This document shows positions 1 to 9,584 of a stretch of 64,000 nt of DNA, piece after piece. The position numbers and the translations under genes are program-made. The first letter of the stretch is position 1; each line of letters opens with the position of its first letter. Source of the DNA: Przewalskia tangutica (taxonomy: Eukaryota > Streptophyta > Magnoliopsida > Solanales > Solanaceae); assembly GCA_029844215.1 (NCBI GenBank), contig CM056720.1:28389711-28453710 (forward strand). Direction: 5' to 3'. The notes below the pieces were generated by a model. The model had not been told where the DNA came from. It was given only the letters and a program-made list of their open reading frames with translations, and searched no databases.

Positions 1-935
1 TTGGGGACTTTCCGCCGGATATACTCTTACCACGAAGCGGATGGTATAACGATCTTGAGGGTACCTCGGATATACTCTTTGCTGGGCGGATGGTATAGCG
101 ATCTTGGGGCTTGCCTCGGATATACTCTTATCTTGGTGCGGATGGTATAGCGATCTTGGATGCGCCTCGGATATACTCTTTGAAGCGGATGGTATGGCGA
201 TCTTGGGGTGGCCGGACATACTCTTACTGAAGGAGGTGGTATGGCGATCTTGGGGCTTGCCTGACATACTCTTACCATCTATCTCAAATCGTCATATCAT
301 AAATAAGCTAAGAACTTATAACTTCTTTTAGTCTTGTTCATATACTCTCATTTAGTTTATTTAAGGCACTTCATCATATCTTTAAATAAAGAAAATCGGA
401 ATTTAACTCAAGTACTACATCTCATCTCTTTCAAAGTGACTCTTCTTTATACATAAAAGCCTTTGGGCAATTGATGACTTTAAATCAAATTGCCTCTTCG
501 TATAATTATCTTACTTAGAGTAAATCCTTCATTAACCTTTTATGAAGCTAATAAACCAACTTCCCATAAAGTTGTTATATTAACTCTATACTTTAGTAAA
601 ATCATACTTTTCCAACGAGGACTTATACATTCTTAAAGCGAAACAAGTCATTTTATACTCAAAACAAGTAAGAATACTAAATCATGCGTCTGCAGTACTA
701 CATAGTTTATCTATTCATGCTCGAGAGATAGAAAAACTTCACATACCTCTTTGGTCAATCCACTTGCCAAGTCGAACTACTACATAGTAATATTTCAACC
801 TATAATAGTCATGATACGTTTATTAACCTCTAATCTTAATGTAGAACAATCCAAGTTCAAAGTCACTAAATTCTAAGGAAAATTGGGCAGTATTTCCTTT
901 GTTTCTACTCACTTTGCCACCTTTCTCAAGGCCGA
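1..935 (-). repeat. LTR fragment, minus orientation (left arm)
   Basis: Middle part of a Ty3/gypsy LTR in minus orientation. It includes the minisatellite seen at the same place in other LTRs and ends with the conserved LTR block around 881-935 (GGGCAGTATTTCC...CAAGGCCGAA), which recurs near 11755, 16210, 21190, 25095 and 57120. The LTR 3' end would lie before base 1. The break at about 935 joins it directly to the plus-oriented copy. Confidence 0.7.
18..290 (-). repeat. LTR minisatellite, unit about 46 bp
   Basis: About six degenerate tandem units built on GCGGATGGTATAGCGATCTT and GGATATACTCTTAC. The reverse-complement array is at 1515-1815 in the other arm. Shorter relatives with GGTATAACGATCT and ATACTCTTACC lie at 19790-19890 in solo LTR L. 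Confidence 0.85.
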
Positions 936-2496
936 ATTTTTCCTTAGAATTTAGTGACTTTTAACTTGGATTGTTCTACATTAAGATTAGAGGTTAATAA
1001 ACGTATCATGACTATTATAGGTTGAAATATTACTGAGTTTGACTTGGCAAGTGATTGACCAAAGAGGTAATGTGAAGTTTTTCTATCTCTGAGCATGAAT
1101 AGATAAAACTATGTAATGCGTAGACGCATGATTTAGTATTCTTACTTGTTTTTAGTATAAATGACTTGTTTCGTTTTAAGAATGTATAAGTCCCTTGAGA
1201 AAAGTATGATTTTACTAAAGTATAGAGTTAATATAACAACTTTATGGAAGATTTATTAACCGTAAAAGGTTAATGAAGGATTTACTAAGTAAGATAATTA
1301 TGAAGAGGCAATTTGATTTAAAGTCATCAATTACCCAAAGGCTTTTATGTATAAAGAAGAGTCACTTTGAAAGAGAGGTATGTAGTACTGAGTTAAATTT
1401 TGCTTTTTATTTAAAGATGATGAAGTGCCTTAAATAAACTAAAATGAGAGTATATGAACAAGACTAAAAGAAGTTATAAGTTTAACTTATTTATGATATG
1501 ATGACAGTTTGAGATGAGGTAAGAGTATGCGAGGCAAGCCCCAAGATCGCCATACCACCTCCTTCAGTAAGAAGTATGTCCGGCGGGCCAGCCCAAGATC
1601 GCCATACCATCCGCTTCGCGGTAAGAGTATATCCGAGGCGATCCAAGATCGTTATACCATCTGCACCCGATAAGAGTATATCTGAGGCAAGCCCCAAGAT
1701 CGCTATACCATCTGCTCGATGTAAGAGTATATCCGAGGCACCCAAGATCGTTATACCATCTGCTTCGTGGTAAGAGTATATCGAGGAAAGTCCCCAAGAT
1801 CGTTATACCACTGCCGTGGATTGCTACCCATGATGCGAGGAATACCTCACGCGAGTCTTATGAGCTTATGCGGTGAAATAGTCCCACGCCAGTCTTGCGC
1901 GAGTAAGACACGGTCCACATGTGACCCACGCGTGAAATAGTCGAGTAGGATGGTTTCTTTGATACTACGGCGGTAACGCTTTGATCATGAGCCTCCTATT
2001 TTATGCGATTATATGTGTATATATACTTGTCACTCTCATTGTTAGTAAGGCACAAGAAAAGGTATTTTATTGTCTTCCATGACTCGACTTTGCTTTAGAC
2101 ATGATATCATATTACGATTTTCCGACTTTACATACTGTACATATGTCGACTTCCTGGCCGCTCACGCCGCAGTGTAAAAAGATGGAGGATCCTCGCTTAA
2201 GATCACTATTCCTGTCGGTCCATTCCTAGCTTATTTATCGTATGGATATTTCCACGATATACTTTGTATATTCGTGGTATGGCGAGTCCCGCCGCGGTGT
2301 TATCTTTGAAGGTGCGTGGCCACCTATGTGTTTTGGGCTATAAGAACGATTGTACTATTATACTTTTGTTAAGTGTGTTTTATGGAAAGCGACTACCTGG
2401 CTGGCGATGTTACTTATGTGTGTGTATGTTCACGCTATTCTCGACATATACGACTGACGGTACCGGCAGGTACCAGCCGCGCCGGTAGTCGTGACA
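936..2496 (+). repeat. Element N: 5' LTR, 3' portion
   Basis: Plus-oriented LTR ending GTCGTGACA at 2496, followed after four bases by the tRNA primer site. Its 5' part is missing because it joins the inverted copy at about 936. The last 420 bases match, inverted, the LTR at 4614-5110. That shows they are the same family and fixes the LTR end. Bases 1816-1960 hold GC-rich repeats with AATACCTCACGCGAG and GTGAAATAGTC, also seen in LTR M near 9080. Confidence 0.8.
1515..1815 (+). repeat. LTR minisatellite, mirror copy of the 18-290 array
   Basis: Tandem units of about 46 bp with CCAAGATCG, TATACCATCTGC and GTAAGAGTATATC, in the plus-oriented LTR. The array is 680-980 bases from the LTR 3' end at 2496, the same relative place as the unrelated arrays in the other LTRs. 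Confidence 0.85.
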
Positions 2497-2500
2497 AAAG

Positions 2501-2512
2501 TGGTATCAGAGC
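2501..2512 (+). other. Primer-binding site for initiator-Met tRNA
   Basis: TGGTATCAGAGC, complementary to the 3' end of plant initiator tRNA-Met, four bases after the LTR end. This is the best-preserved PBS in the window and the reference for the decayed ones further right. Confidence 0.9.
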
Positions 2513-2703
2513 AGTTAGTCCTCGGAAAGTGTCCACAGACCGTGTCTAGTAGAGTCTTGATTATCGGTGTGTCGTGCACCACATCTATAATCAGGAGGCT
2601 GCAGGATATTTAGGATTGGTTTCCATTCTTTCACTCTAAGATCGTGCAATAGAGCTGAGTTATAGGTTGAATCTCCCCTGATGTTTTCCTTTATGTATCA
2701 GTT

Positions 2704-3840
2704 ATGCCTCCACGCAAGGCAACCGCGGCCCAGAAGGGCAAGGCAGCTGAGGGTGCTGCTAGTGGGACGCGGAGAGTCACGAGGGCACAGGCCCAGTCCT
2801 TACCAGAGATGATGTTTAGGGCGGCGAGTTCCACGTCGTCGCCAGCCTCAGCAGAGTTCGAGGCCGACGCGCCATCGAGATCGCGTGCGGAGCCTCGCTC
2901 CACGGGCGAGAACTGAGTACGAGATTATGAGGAATTGATTCTTGACCAGCATAGTGGCGAGCGGCCAAGACAGAGCGGCGCCAACCCTAGAGCCGACAGT
3001 TTACGGATTCGGGATTTCCTGGGTTGTAACCGACCCTAGTTGTTTTGTTCTAGATTTGATGATGATCCGCTGGAGTTTGTCCGGCGATTCTGACGGACCA
3101 TACGAGTTCTTAGGGCATCGAGACCGAGTGCATTACACTAGCTTACGGCTGCGATATTGCGTTGAACTGGTTTGAGTCATGGGTATTGTCGAGGGGTGAT
3201 GATGCTCTTCCAGCTGATTGGGAGGAGTTCACAGAGGCGTTCCTAGACCACTTCTTGCCTCCTGAGGTGAGGAGAGCCCGCGTAGATAGGTTCTTGACCT
3301 TGAGACAGGACGGGAGGACTATCAGGGAGTACAGCCTGGAGTTTGACTCCTTGGCCAGATATGCACACACCATTGTAGCTGATATGGCAGACAGGGTTCA
3401 TAGATACGTGATGGGACTAGACCGTCACATGATTACTGCTTGCTTAGGAGTGGCTCTTCGACGAGGATGGATATTTCGGAGATGCGAGCATACGCACGCG
3501 AGGATTGAGGCAGAGAGCGGGATCGGCTAGATTTGGGCCAGCCAAGAGGCGGAGACATCGGGTTCTCGGGCGATTTGAGGCGGCCTCGGCGAGCTAGGTC
3601 CACCTTCCAGCCAGCACAGAGTGCTCCTTCACAATTTTTCGGCAGGAGGTCTGATCAGCAGGTTATTCGAGCGAGCCGTGGCTCCAAGACGTCAGGTTTT
3701 CAGGGAGGCAGAGACCAGCACCAATCGAGACCACCTACCTCTCGGTGCGTTCGATGCGGTAGGTCTCATCCGGGCGAGTGCCGTATGGGTTCGAGATCAT
3801 GTTACTCTTGTGGCCAGCAGGGTCATCCAAGAAGGATTGT
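2704..3840 (+). pseudogene. gag: gag of element N (Ty3/gypsy), frameshifted
   Basis: Remains of the structural protein that packs the element's RNA into cytoplasmic particles. The start ATG at 2704 opens MPPRKATAAQKGKAAE and follows a 190-base leader after the PBS. The same N-terminus recurs in the decayed gags at 46214 and 45023. A stop falls at about 2914, and frame shifts follow. The retrotransposon gag core is clear at about 3150-3490 (LNWFESW, DWEEFTEAFLDHFLPPEVR, REYSLEFDSLARYA, DRVHRYVMGL). A CCHC-type zinc knuckle follows at about 3745-3840 (CVRCGRSHPGEC, CYSCGQQGHPRR). The final Asp-Cys of the knuckle is lost to a one-base shift at about 3835. The gag identity is secure; the gene is dead as read, although some shifts might be sequencing indels. 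Confidence 0.88.
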
Positions 3841-3957
3841 CCGCCCCAGCGGCGGGAGCCTTACGGTTCAGCCAACGGGTGCATTCTTTGGATCTTCATC
3901 GTCGATGGTTAGACGCCCGAGGCGTGGTACTTATGGGCCGGCGAGCCGCGGCAGGTC

Positions 3958-4611
3958 GTGGTAGGGTTCGATTCTAGCGGTCCTCGAACCGCATCTATGC
4001 TATGTCCAATGACAGACCGAGGCGTCGCGGATGTCGCCAGTACATTATTGGTTTCTTGCTGTGATGTATATGCTTTGATAGATCCAAGTTCTACCTTGTC
4101 CTACATATCTCCTCATATTGCCAGTAGAATAGGGATAGAGCCCGAGTCCATAAGACCTTTTGAGGTGGCTACGCCAGTAGGTGATTCAGTGGTAGCTGAG
4201 CGAGTGTATAAGGCTTGCCCTGTGACTATAGATAGCCGTCAGACTCTAGCCGACTTGATAGAGTTGGATATGACAGACTTTGATGTGATTATGGGTATGG
4301 ATTGGCTAGCATCTTGCTATGCCAACGTGGACTGTAGAGAGAGATTAGTTCGGTTCCAGTTTCCCGGCGAGCCGGTTATCGAGTGGAAGGGGAATACTGC
4401 ATCGCCGAGGGGTAAGTTTATTTCTTACCTCAAGGCTAGGAAGATGGTGCGGAAAGGGTATATCTACCATATGGTTCGGGTATTCGACACTGAGGCTGAG
4501 GTACCGGACCTTCAGTCAGTTCCGGTCGTTAGAGAGTTTCCAGATGTATTCCCAGATGAGCTTCCGGGTATCCCTCCCGAAAGGGAGATTGAGTTTTGCA
4601 TTGATACCACT
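3958..4611 (+). pseudogene. pol: pol of element N: protease and start of reverse transcriptase, truncated
   Basis: One open frame of about 218 codons before the break. It starts with an aspartic protease of the retropepsin type that cleaves the Gag-Pol polyprotein. The active-site region reads ALIDPSSTLSYISP with Asp at residue 42; family members usually have Gly two residues after this Asp, where Ser stands here. The protease C-terminal part reads DVIMGMDWLASC. The linker to RT follows (VREFPDVFPDELPGIPPERE) and stops at IEFCID, just before the first RT motifs. At 4603 the frame runs into an inverted PBS and LTR. RT catalytic residues, RNase H and integrase are absent from N. The upstream gag-pol connection is frameshifted, so the ATG at 3958 is only the first Met of this frame. 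Confidence 0.88.
4603..4609 (-). other. Inverted, partial primer-binding site at the pol break
   Basis: GATACCA is the reverse complement of TGGTATC, the start of the initiator-Met PBS. It sits directly between the truncated pol and the inverted LTR end at 4614. The next pol codon would be GAT or GAC (Asp), so GAT can serve as joining microhomology. Confidence 0.7.
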
Positions 4612-4613
4612 TT

Positions 4614-5110
4614 TGTCACGACCCAACCCCGGGGCCGCGACTGGTACCCTACCGGGGTACCCTGTCAGGTATATGTCAGAGAATAGCAGCGGAACATACA
4701 CAACACATACGCATAAAAAGTAACATCACCGCCACCGGTAGTGCCGCTTTCCATAAAACATACTTAACAAAAGTATAATAGTACAACTGGTTCTTATTGC
4801 CCAAAACACATAGGTGGCCACAGGCCTCTAAAGATAACAACTGTGGCGGGACAGGGCCCCGCCATACCCCCTGAGTATACAAAGTACCTATAGCATCAGG
4901 GAAATATCCATACCAATAAATAAGCTTCCGGAGGAATGGAGCTTCTGACACCGGAATAGTGATCCTAAGAACGAGGATCCTCAATCTGCTTACCCTTACC
5001 TGCGGCATGAACGCAGCCCCAGAAGGGTCGATTACAATATGTACCAAGTATGTAAAGTCGAAAATCTGTAATATGATATCATAAGTCTAAAAGCAAAGTG
5101 AGTCATGGAA
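4614..5110 (-). repeat. Inverted LTR 3' portion of the N family
   Basis: Starts TGTCACGACCC, the reverse complement of an LTR 3' end, and matches about 2080-2496 in inverse orientation. Shared blocks include TATGTGTTTTGGGC, GTACTATTATACTTTTGTTA and the ATGATATCAT segment. The match stops near 5110 after GAGTCATGGAA. Confidence 0.85.
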
Positions 5111-5285
5111 CTTGGTTCGTTAAGGATGTATCGTTTCGTTTATGTACTTTTGGGTTGCCATTTGGGCTAGACTATTCTATATCTTAATGGTTGTCTATCT
5201 TGAGTTTACATTCCATTGGTTTTCTCGATGTTGTGTCACTAGGGTGCGGGTTAAGCACCGGCCACGGTCCGGTTCGGTCGTGACA
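5111..5285 (+). repeat. LTR 3'-end scrap, plus orientation
   Basis: Ends GGTTCGGTCGTGACA, like the plus LTR ends at 30366 and 46018, with the upstream TTTCTCGATGTTGTGTCACTA block seen near 30310. Only about 175 bases remain and no PBS follows. Confidence 0.7.
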
Positions 5286-5370
5286 AAAATTTTCGATCTT
5301 ATGCCTATCTTAAGGCTCAAACTTTAACGTGACGTCGCCCTACGTATATACTGTAAATACTGGTATAACG
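5284..5370 (-). repeat. LTR 5'-end scrap, minus orientation
   Basis: Matches the outer 90 bases of the minus LTR at 54590-54672 (CTTAAGGCT, ACGTATATACT, GGTATAAC) and ends GGTATAACG, one base off the usual terminus. It is fused to the preceding plus scrap at a shared ACAAA. Confidence 0.65.
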
Positions 5371-5372
5371 AG

Positions 5373-5375
<3 letters not shown>

Positions 5376-5411
<36 letters not shown>
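5376..5411. repeat. (TA)n microsatellite
   Basis: Eighteen uninterrupted TA units just after the LTR scrap. Confidence 0.97.
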
Positions 5412-5413
<2 letters not shown>

Positions 5414-7009
5414 TTGATATACACCATGATATACAAGTTGTATATCAAATATACTTAGTATATTTTTTTTTTGATGAAATAAGTAGGATCAAATATACTT
5501 AGTATATTTTGCATATAGTCGTATATCATCCAGATATATCAAATGAAAATACCACTTAAATGCCTTTGGGTTTGGCCCTATTCTATGTCTTTATGATACG
5601 CCTTTATTAAGATTTTCCAACAATTAGTATTGTGCTTAAGGATTCCCGTTGTTTATTTTTTGTCTGATCGAGACCGACTTCAGGGTAATTCCTATAGCTT
5701 CAGATGGTACCTCAGACATACCTGAGTGTCGACACTTGTTTCAAGCAAAGATTTCAAATTATACACATCCATGTTTCAAATGCCCTCACTGAAAGAAAGT
5801 CTCATCCTCACATATATTTTAATATTTTGAACTTTGGGACGTTTAGAGATGTACGCTCACACTCAAAAGGATGTTCAATGCATACAATATTGATACCATA
5901 GGCTTGACCGTCATGTGAGTATCCACTAATGTGAGAACCTTTGGTATAGGACCATGTAGGGCTTTTATGGGTTTTTAATGTAGGCTTGGGGGAAAGGAAG
6001 GATATTATTTGTGTAATGAGTGACTAATCATTCCTTGAGCATTGGATTATTTCAGCGCTTGACATCTGTGTGCCTTGATGATGATCTGCTTCTTTTTGTC
6101 CTTTTCTTTTGGACTGACTTCTTTTGAATCTTTCATTCGGAGCTTTTTTCCCCTTTTCAGAGTTATTTTCCCCATTTTGTTTGACATTGTCGGGGCTTTT
6201 GATTTCTTCTTGTGTGAAGTCGTCCGTCTTTTGCTTTTGTTTTTTTTATTTTTCTTTTGGGACTTTGCAACTTTATCCCTGGAAACTTCAACGCAGATCG
6301 TTGTCAGCAATTTGCACTTTTGCAATGTGCACAGGGAAGTCGGGCCAAGAGAGGGATAGTGCGTGTATGCACTCAGAAAAGGTATAATCGTAATATGCGA
6401 TTGTCAAAAGAATAGGCTTTAGGCTCAAAGAGTACTACGTGATAATGTTATTTGGTAGGCTGGAAAGGCTCAAATGGATCAAAGAAAACCTACGATCATT
6501 TCCTATACCGAGTGTTACTCAGGATTTCGCCTCAAAAAACATTCGGGCCAAGTTCTAGATCACAATGCAACACAATTTAACTTATTCTAAAACTCACCAC
6601 ACAATGCACATGAAACGATGAGGGTGGTTTCATTCTTATCTTGAAGCATGCAAGACAACGTTATTACAGGTATGAATGAGATGTAAACAATCTATACTTT
6701 ACCAGGAAGTCAGCCCATACTCATTATTACTCGTTCTTTCCTATGCACACTCCTAACTGTGTTGGTATCAACCAAGTCAAACAATGAAATTTAAAATATT
6801 TTTTGTATTTTTGAATAATGGATTTTTTTTTTGGAATATTTGTTTTTGATTTTTTTGAATAAAGGGTACCAAACCCAAGTAGGGCTGCCTACGTATCTAA
6901 TTTTTTATGAGAATCAGGTGCGCGTAGTTCGTTCAGGTAAGTTATAAAATGTATGCTTGAAAAAGAATTTATCCATGATAGGATAACAAAAATAAAAGTC
7001 GTGCGAAAC
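5412..7009. other. AT-rich intergenic DNA, unclassified
   Basis: No LTR of the neighbouring families is seen here. It holds a short direct repeat (ATCAAATATACTTAGTATAT at about 5445 and 5491), a lysine-rich minus-strand frame at 6047-6325 of 92 codons with no recognised domain, and a segment at 6865-6940 with GCTGCCTACGTATC and GCGTAGTTC that resembles motifs I associate with intergenic repeats of eudicots. A weak purine tract lies at 5989-6005. It may be remains of another retrotransposon class, but I cannot assign one. Confidence 0.45.
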
Positions 7010-9584
7010 TGTTACACCCCGTAATTCCAGGACTTGTTTATAAGAACGTACGTAAGAACTAAAAAATGTTAAGATTTGAGACTAGTAAAAATTTATTGGA
7101 ATCATGAAAATGTCGTGAAACGAAATATTGCGACGAACGGGAGGGTGACACGTGTCACCCCCCTTAGATGGTCATGGTCGAATGGACCATGGGTTTAATG
7201 GTCATTTGACCAATGTAAGGATGATCAAGTCTTGCTAGGCTAGAGCTTGATATTATTGACTAAGTCAAAAGGGCCACTTGGCTAGATTTTTAAATGAATT
7301 TCATCCAAGCCTAACATGTGTTCTAATCTTGACCCTCCATAGTTTTATTTAAGCATACTACTAGCAAGACAAGTTCCCACACTTAGTAAAATTTTCAAGT
7401 TCTTGACTAGAGGTTCTCGGGTTAGGGTTCTAAGGAACAAGAATTTTTTTTGTTTGTGGTTCAATAATCTCCATACTTTAAACCAAGGTTCCTAAGGTTA
7501 TTGTAAGGGTATCTCAATAGAAAGATCCCGGAAAAGTGTCGTTTTTGCGTTAGTCGCAAGGTGAAAACCTAAGTCACTTTCATAGGTTTGGATTGGAAAT
7601 TGAAGGAAAGTAATTTGTGAACTTCTAAGGGCTTCAAGTGGCGGATTGGAGTGTCAAGGAAAGGAGCTAAGTTGCTAAGGAGCGACTTCGGATCTTGAAG
7701 TTGGATTAAGGCTTGTCAAAGGTAACAATCTTGTTCTCTTAGTGTTATAAGATTACATATTGTTGTTGTTATACATTTTAACAAGCATAAGGTATATGTA
7801 TTAAGGATTGATAAGTGTTATGGATATTGAAAGCCTAAAAATCCGAAATGACTTTGTTAGCCATTTGAAATTGAAATACAATTTGGTCGATAATTAGAAT
7901 AGTCGCATGTTATCTACTTGAAGATTGTAGTTGTTATAATCGATTGCGACTTTATAACATGTTATACTAAACAACTTGAATTGAAAATGAATTGGAAAGG
8001 ATGATACGTTGTTACACCTATTGGCCGTGAATGACATTGCCTTTTGGACTAGTTTGATATCAATTGTGGGGCGGAATTTTACACGTCTTGTTAGGCGTGT
8101 AATCCCCTATTGTTAACTACATTGTTGAGCCTTAAATGTGACATGTTTTGTTATTGAATTCGGGCCTTGAAAAAGGTGGAAAAGTACGTAAAAACAAAGG
8201 AAGTGTTGTCCGATTTTCCGTAGAATTTGGTGAATTTACACTTAGAATATTCTACGTTTGAAGTTAGAAGTTAATAGACGTATTATGGTCATTATAGGTT
8301 GACATACTACGTACATATTGGACTTAGCAAGTGGATTGAACCGAAGAGATATGTAACTTTCTTATCTCTTGAGCATGAGTAGACATAAATGTATAGTACG
8401 GTAGACGTACGAGCTTTAAATGAATTCAGTTTCATTTGGTATCTTTGACTTGTTTTAAGAATGTCCAAGTTGGTTGAGTTAGAGAATTAACTCACTTGTT
8501 TCTAAAAGGATAAGAATGCCTTTGTGTCTAAAGCATAAAGTTAGTATAACGCCTTTATGGGAAGTTGGTTATAATAACTTTATGGGAAGTTAAAAGAATG
8601 GTTTACTCTAGTAATATAAATAAAGATAAAATGACTTGAAAGGAAGAAATGCAAATTGATTTGAAGGCATCAATTGCTTAACGTTTTAAGGTAAAAAGTC
8701 ACTTGAATTAGAAGCATATAAATGTAATTCTAAAAGGTATTGTGACTTGTCTTGAAAAGTAAATATGGCTTGATACTACGGTTATTAGTATCTTGAAGTT
8801 TTATATGAAAAAGAGTCATTTTAAAAGAATAGAAGTACGTAGTACTTCGGGTTAAATTCCCGGATCCTTTATGATACGATAGTGCCTTAAGTTAAAAAAG
8901 AAATGAGAGTGTATGCTAATTAAGCTAAATGAGAAGTTAAGGGGTCTCTTAGCTTGTTTATGTTATTTATAGTAGCCGGTTGTGCTTGTGATATATTGTT
9001 CATTACGGGGTCATTCCCCGGGCTTGTGGAATTTGCATATTCCGTGGATTTGCTACCCATGATGCAAGGAATACCTCATGCGAGTCCGTAGGGCTCATGA
9101 GGGTGAAATAGTCCTATGCGGGGCGGACCAGTCATATGCGAGGAAGTTACCTCATGCGGGTCCATACGGCCTATGCGGGTGAAATAGTCCCAGGAGTAGG
9201 ATTACGTGATAATACTACGGGCGGATGGTCCTAGGTTAATCACCGACTTCCTATTTTTAAGAACCGGAAAGGTATATTTTACTCTTATTGTTAGTAAGAC
9301 ACAATATACTGTTAATTTGATTATCATACATGTCTCCAACTTTATTTTAGACTTATGATGTAAATTGCAGTATTGTTTTTCCAGTTTTACATACTTGGTA
9401 CATATCAGGTAATCGACCCCTTTCCTGGGGCTGCGTCATGCCGCAGTAGGTGGTAGCGGTGGTGGATCCTCATTCTTAGGATCACCGATCGGTGTCGAAG
9501 CTCCATGTCTCGGGAGGCTTGTCTTTTGGTACGGTTTCCCTGATGTTGTAGATTTATGTACATTCAGGGGGATGGAGGGGCCCT
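7010..9584 (+). repeat. Element M: LTR, 5' part, interrupted by F
   Basis: Starts TGTTACACCCCGTAATTCC with GAAAC (7005-7009) as the flanking candidate target duplication. There is no polypurine tract upstream, so it is a 5' LTR or solo LTR. It contains the conserved mid-LTR block (GCCTTGAAAAAGGTGG, CCGATTTTCCGTAGAATT) at 8165-8230 and GC-rich repeats at 9060-9195. At 9585 it is cut by the minus LTR of F, and its rest is expected after F, beyond the window end. It is the oldest layer of the nest. Confidence 0.8.
9060..9195 (+). repeat. LTR M short tandem repeat
   Basis: Two degenerate units of about 70 bases with ACCTCATGCG, AGTC or GGTCC and GGGTGAAATAGTCC. Related units occur at 1830-1945 in LTR N. 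Confidence 0.6.

Larger units (their letters stand above)
1..1815. repeat. Large inverted repeat (palindrome), arms about 0.88 kb
   Basis: The stretch 1-883 reads as the reverse complement of about 936-1815, with a spacer of roughly 52 bases (884-935). By eye the arms agree at about 95 percent, differing mainly by short indels. Both arms are LTR sequence: the left is in minus orientation and the right in plus orientation. The left arm runs off the window start, so the palindrome may be longer. It could be a genuine inverted duplication of an LTR or a fold-back read artefact. Confidence 0.85.

Noticed and set aside
2501..2512. tRNA gene
   Set aside because: Only the 12-base primer-binding complement of the tRNA 3' end is present, with no tRNA body.
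6047..6325. Lysine-rich 92-codon frame as a real gene
   Set aside because: Low-complexity composition from a T-rich opposite strand, no domain and no homologous context. Two overlapping plus-strand frames are open as well.
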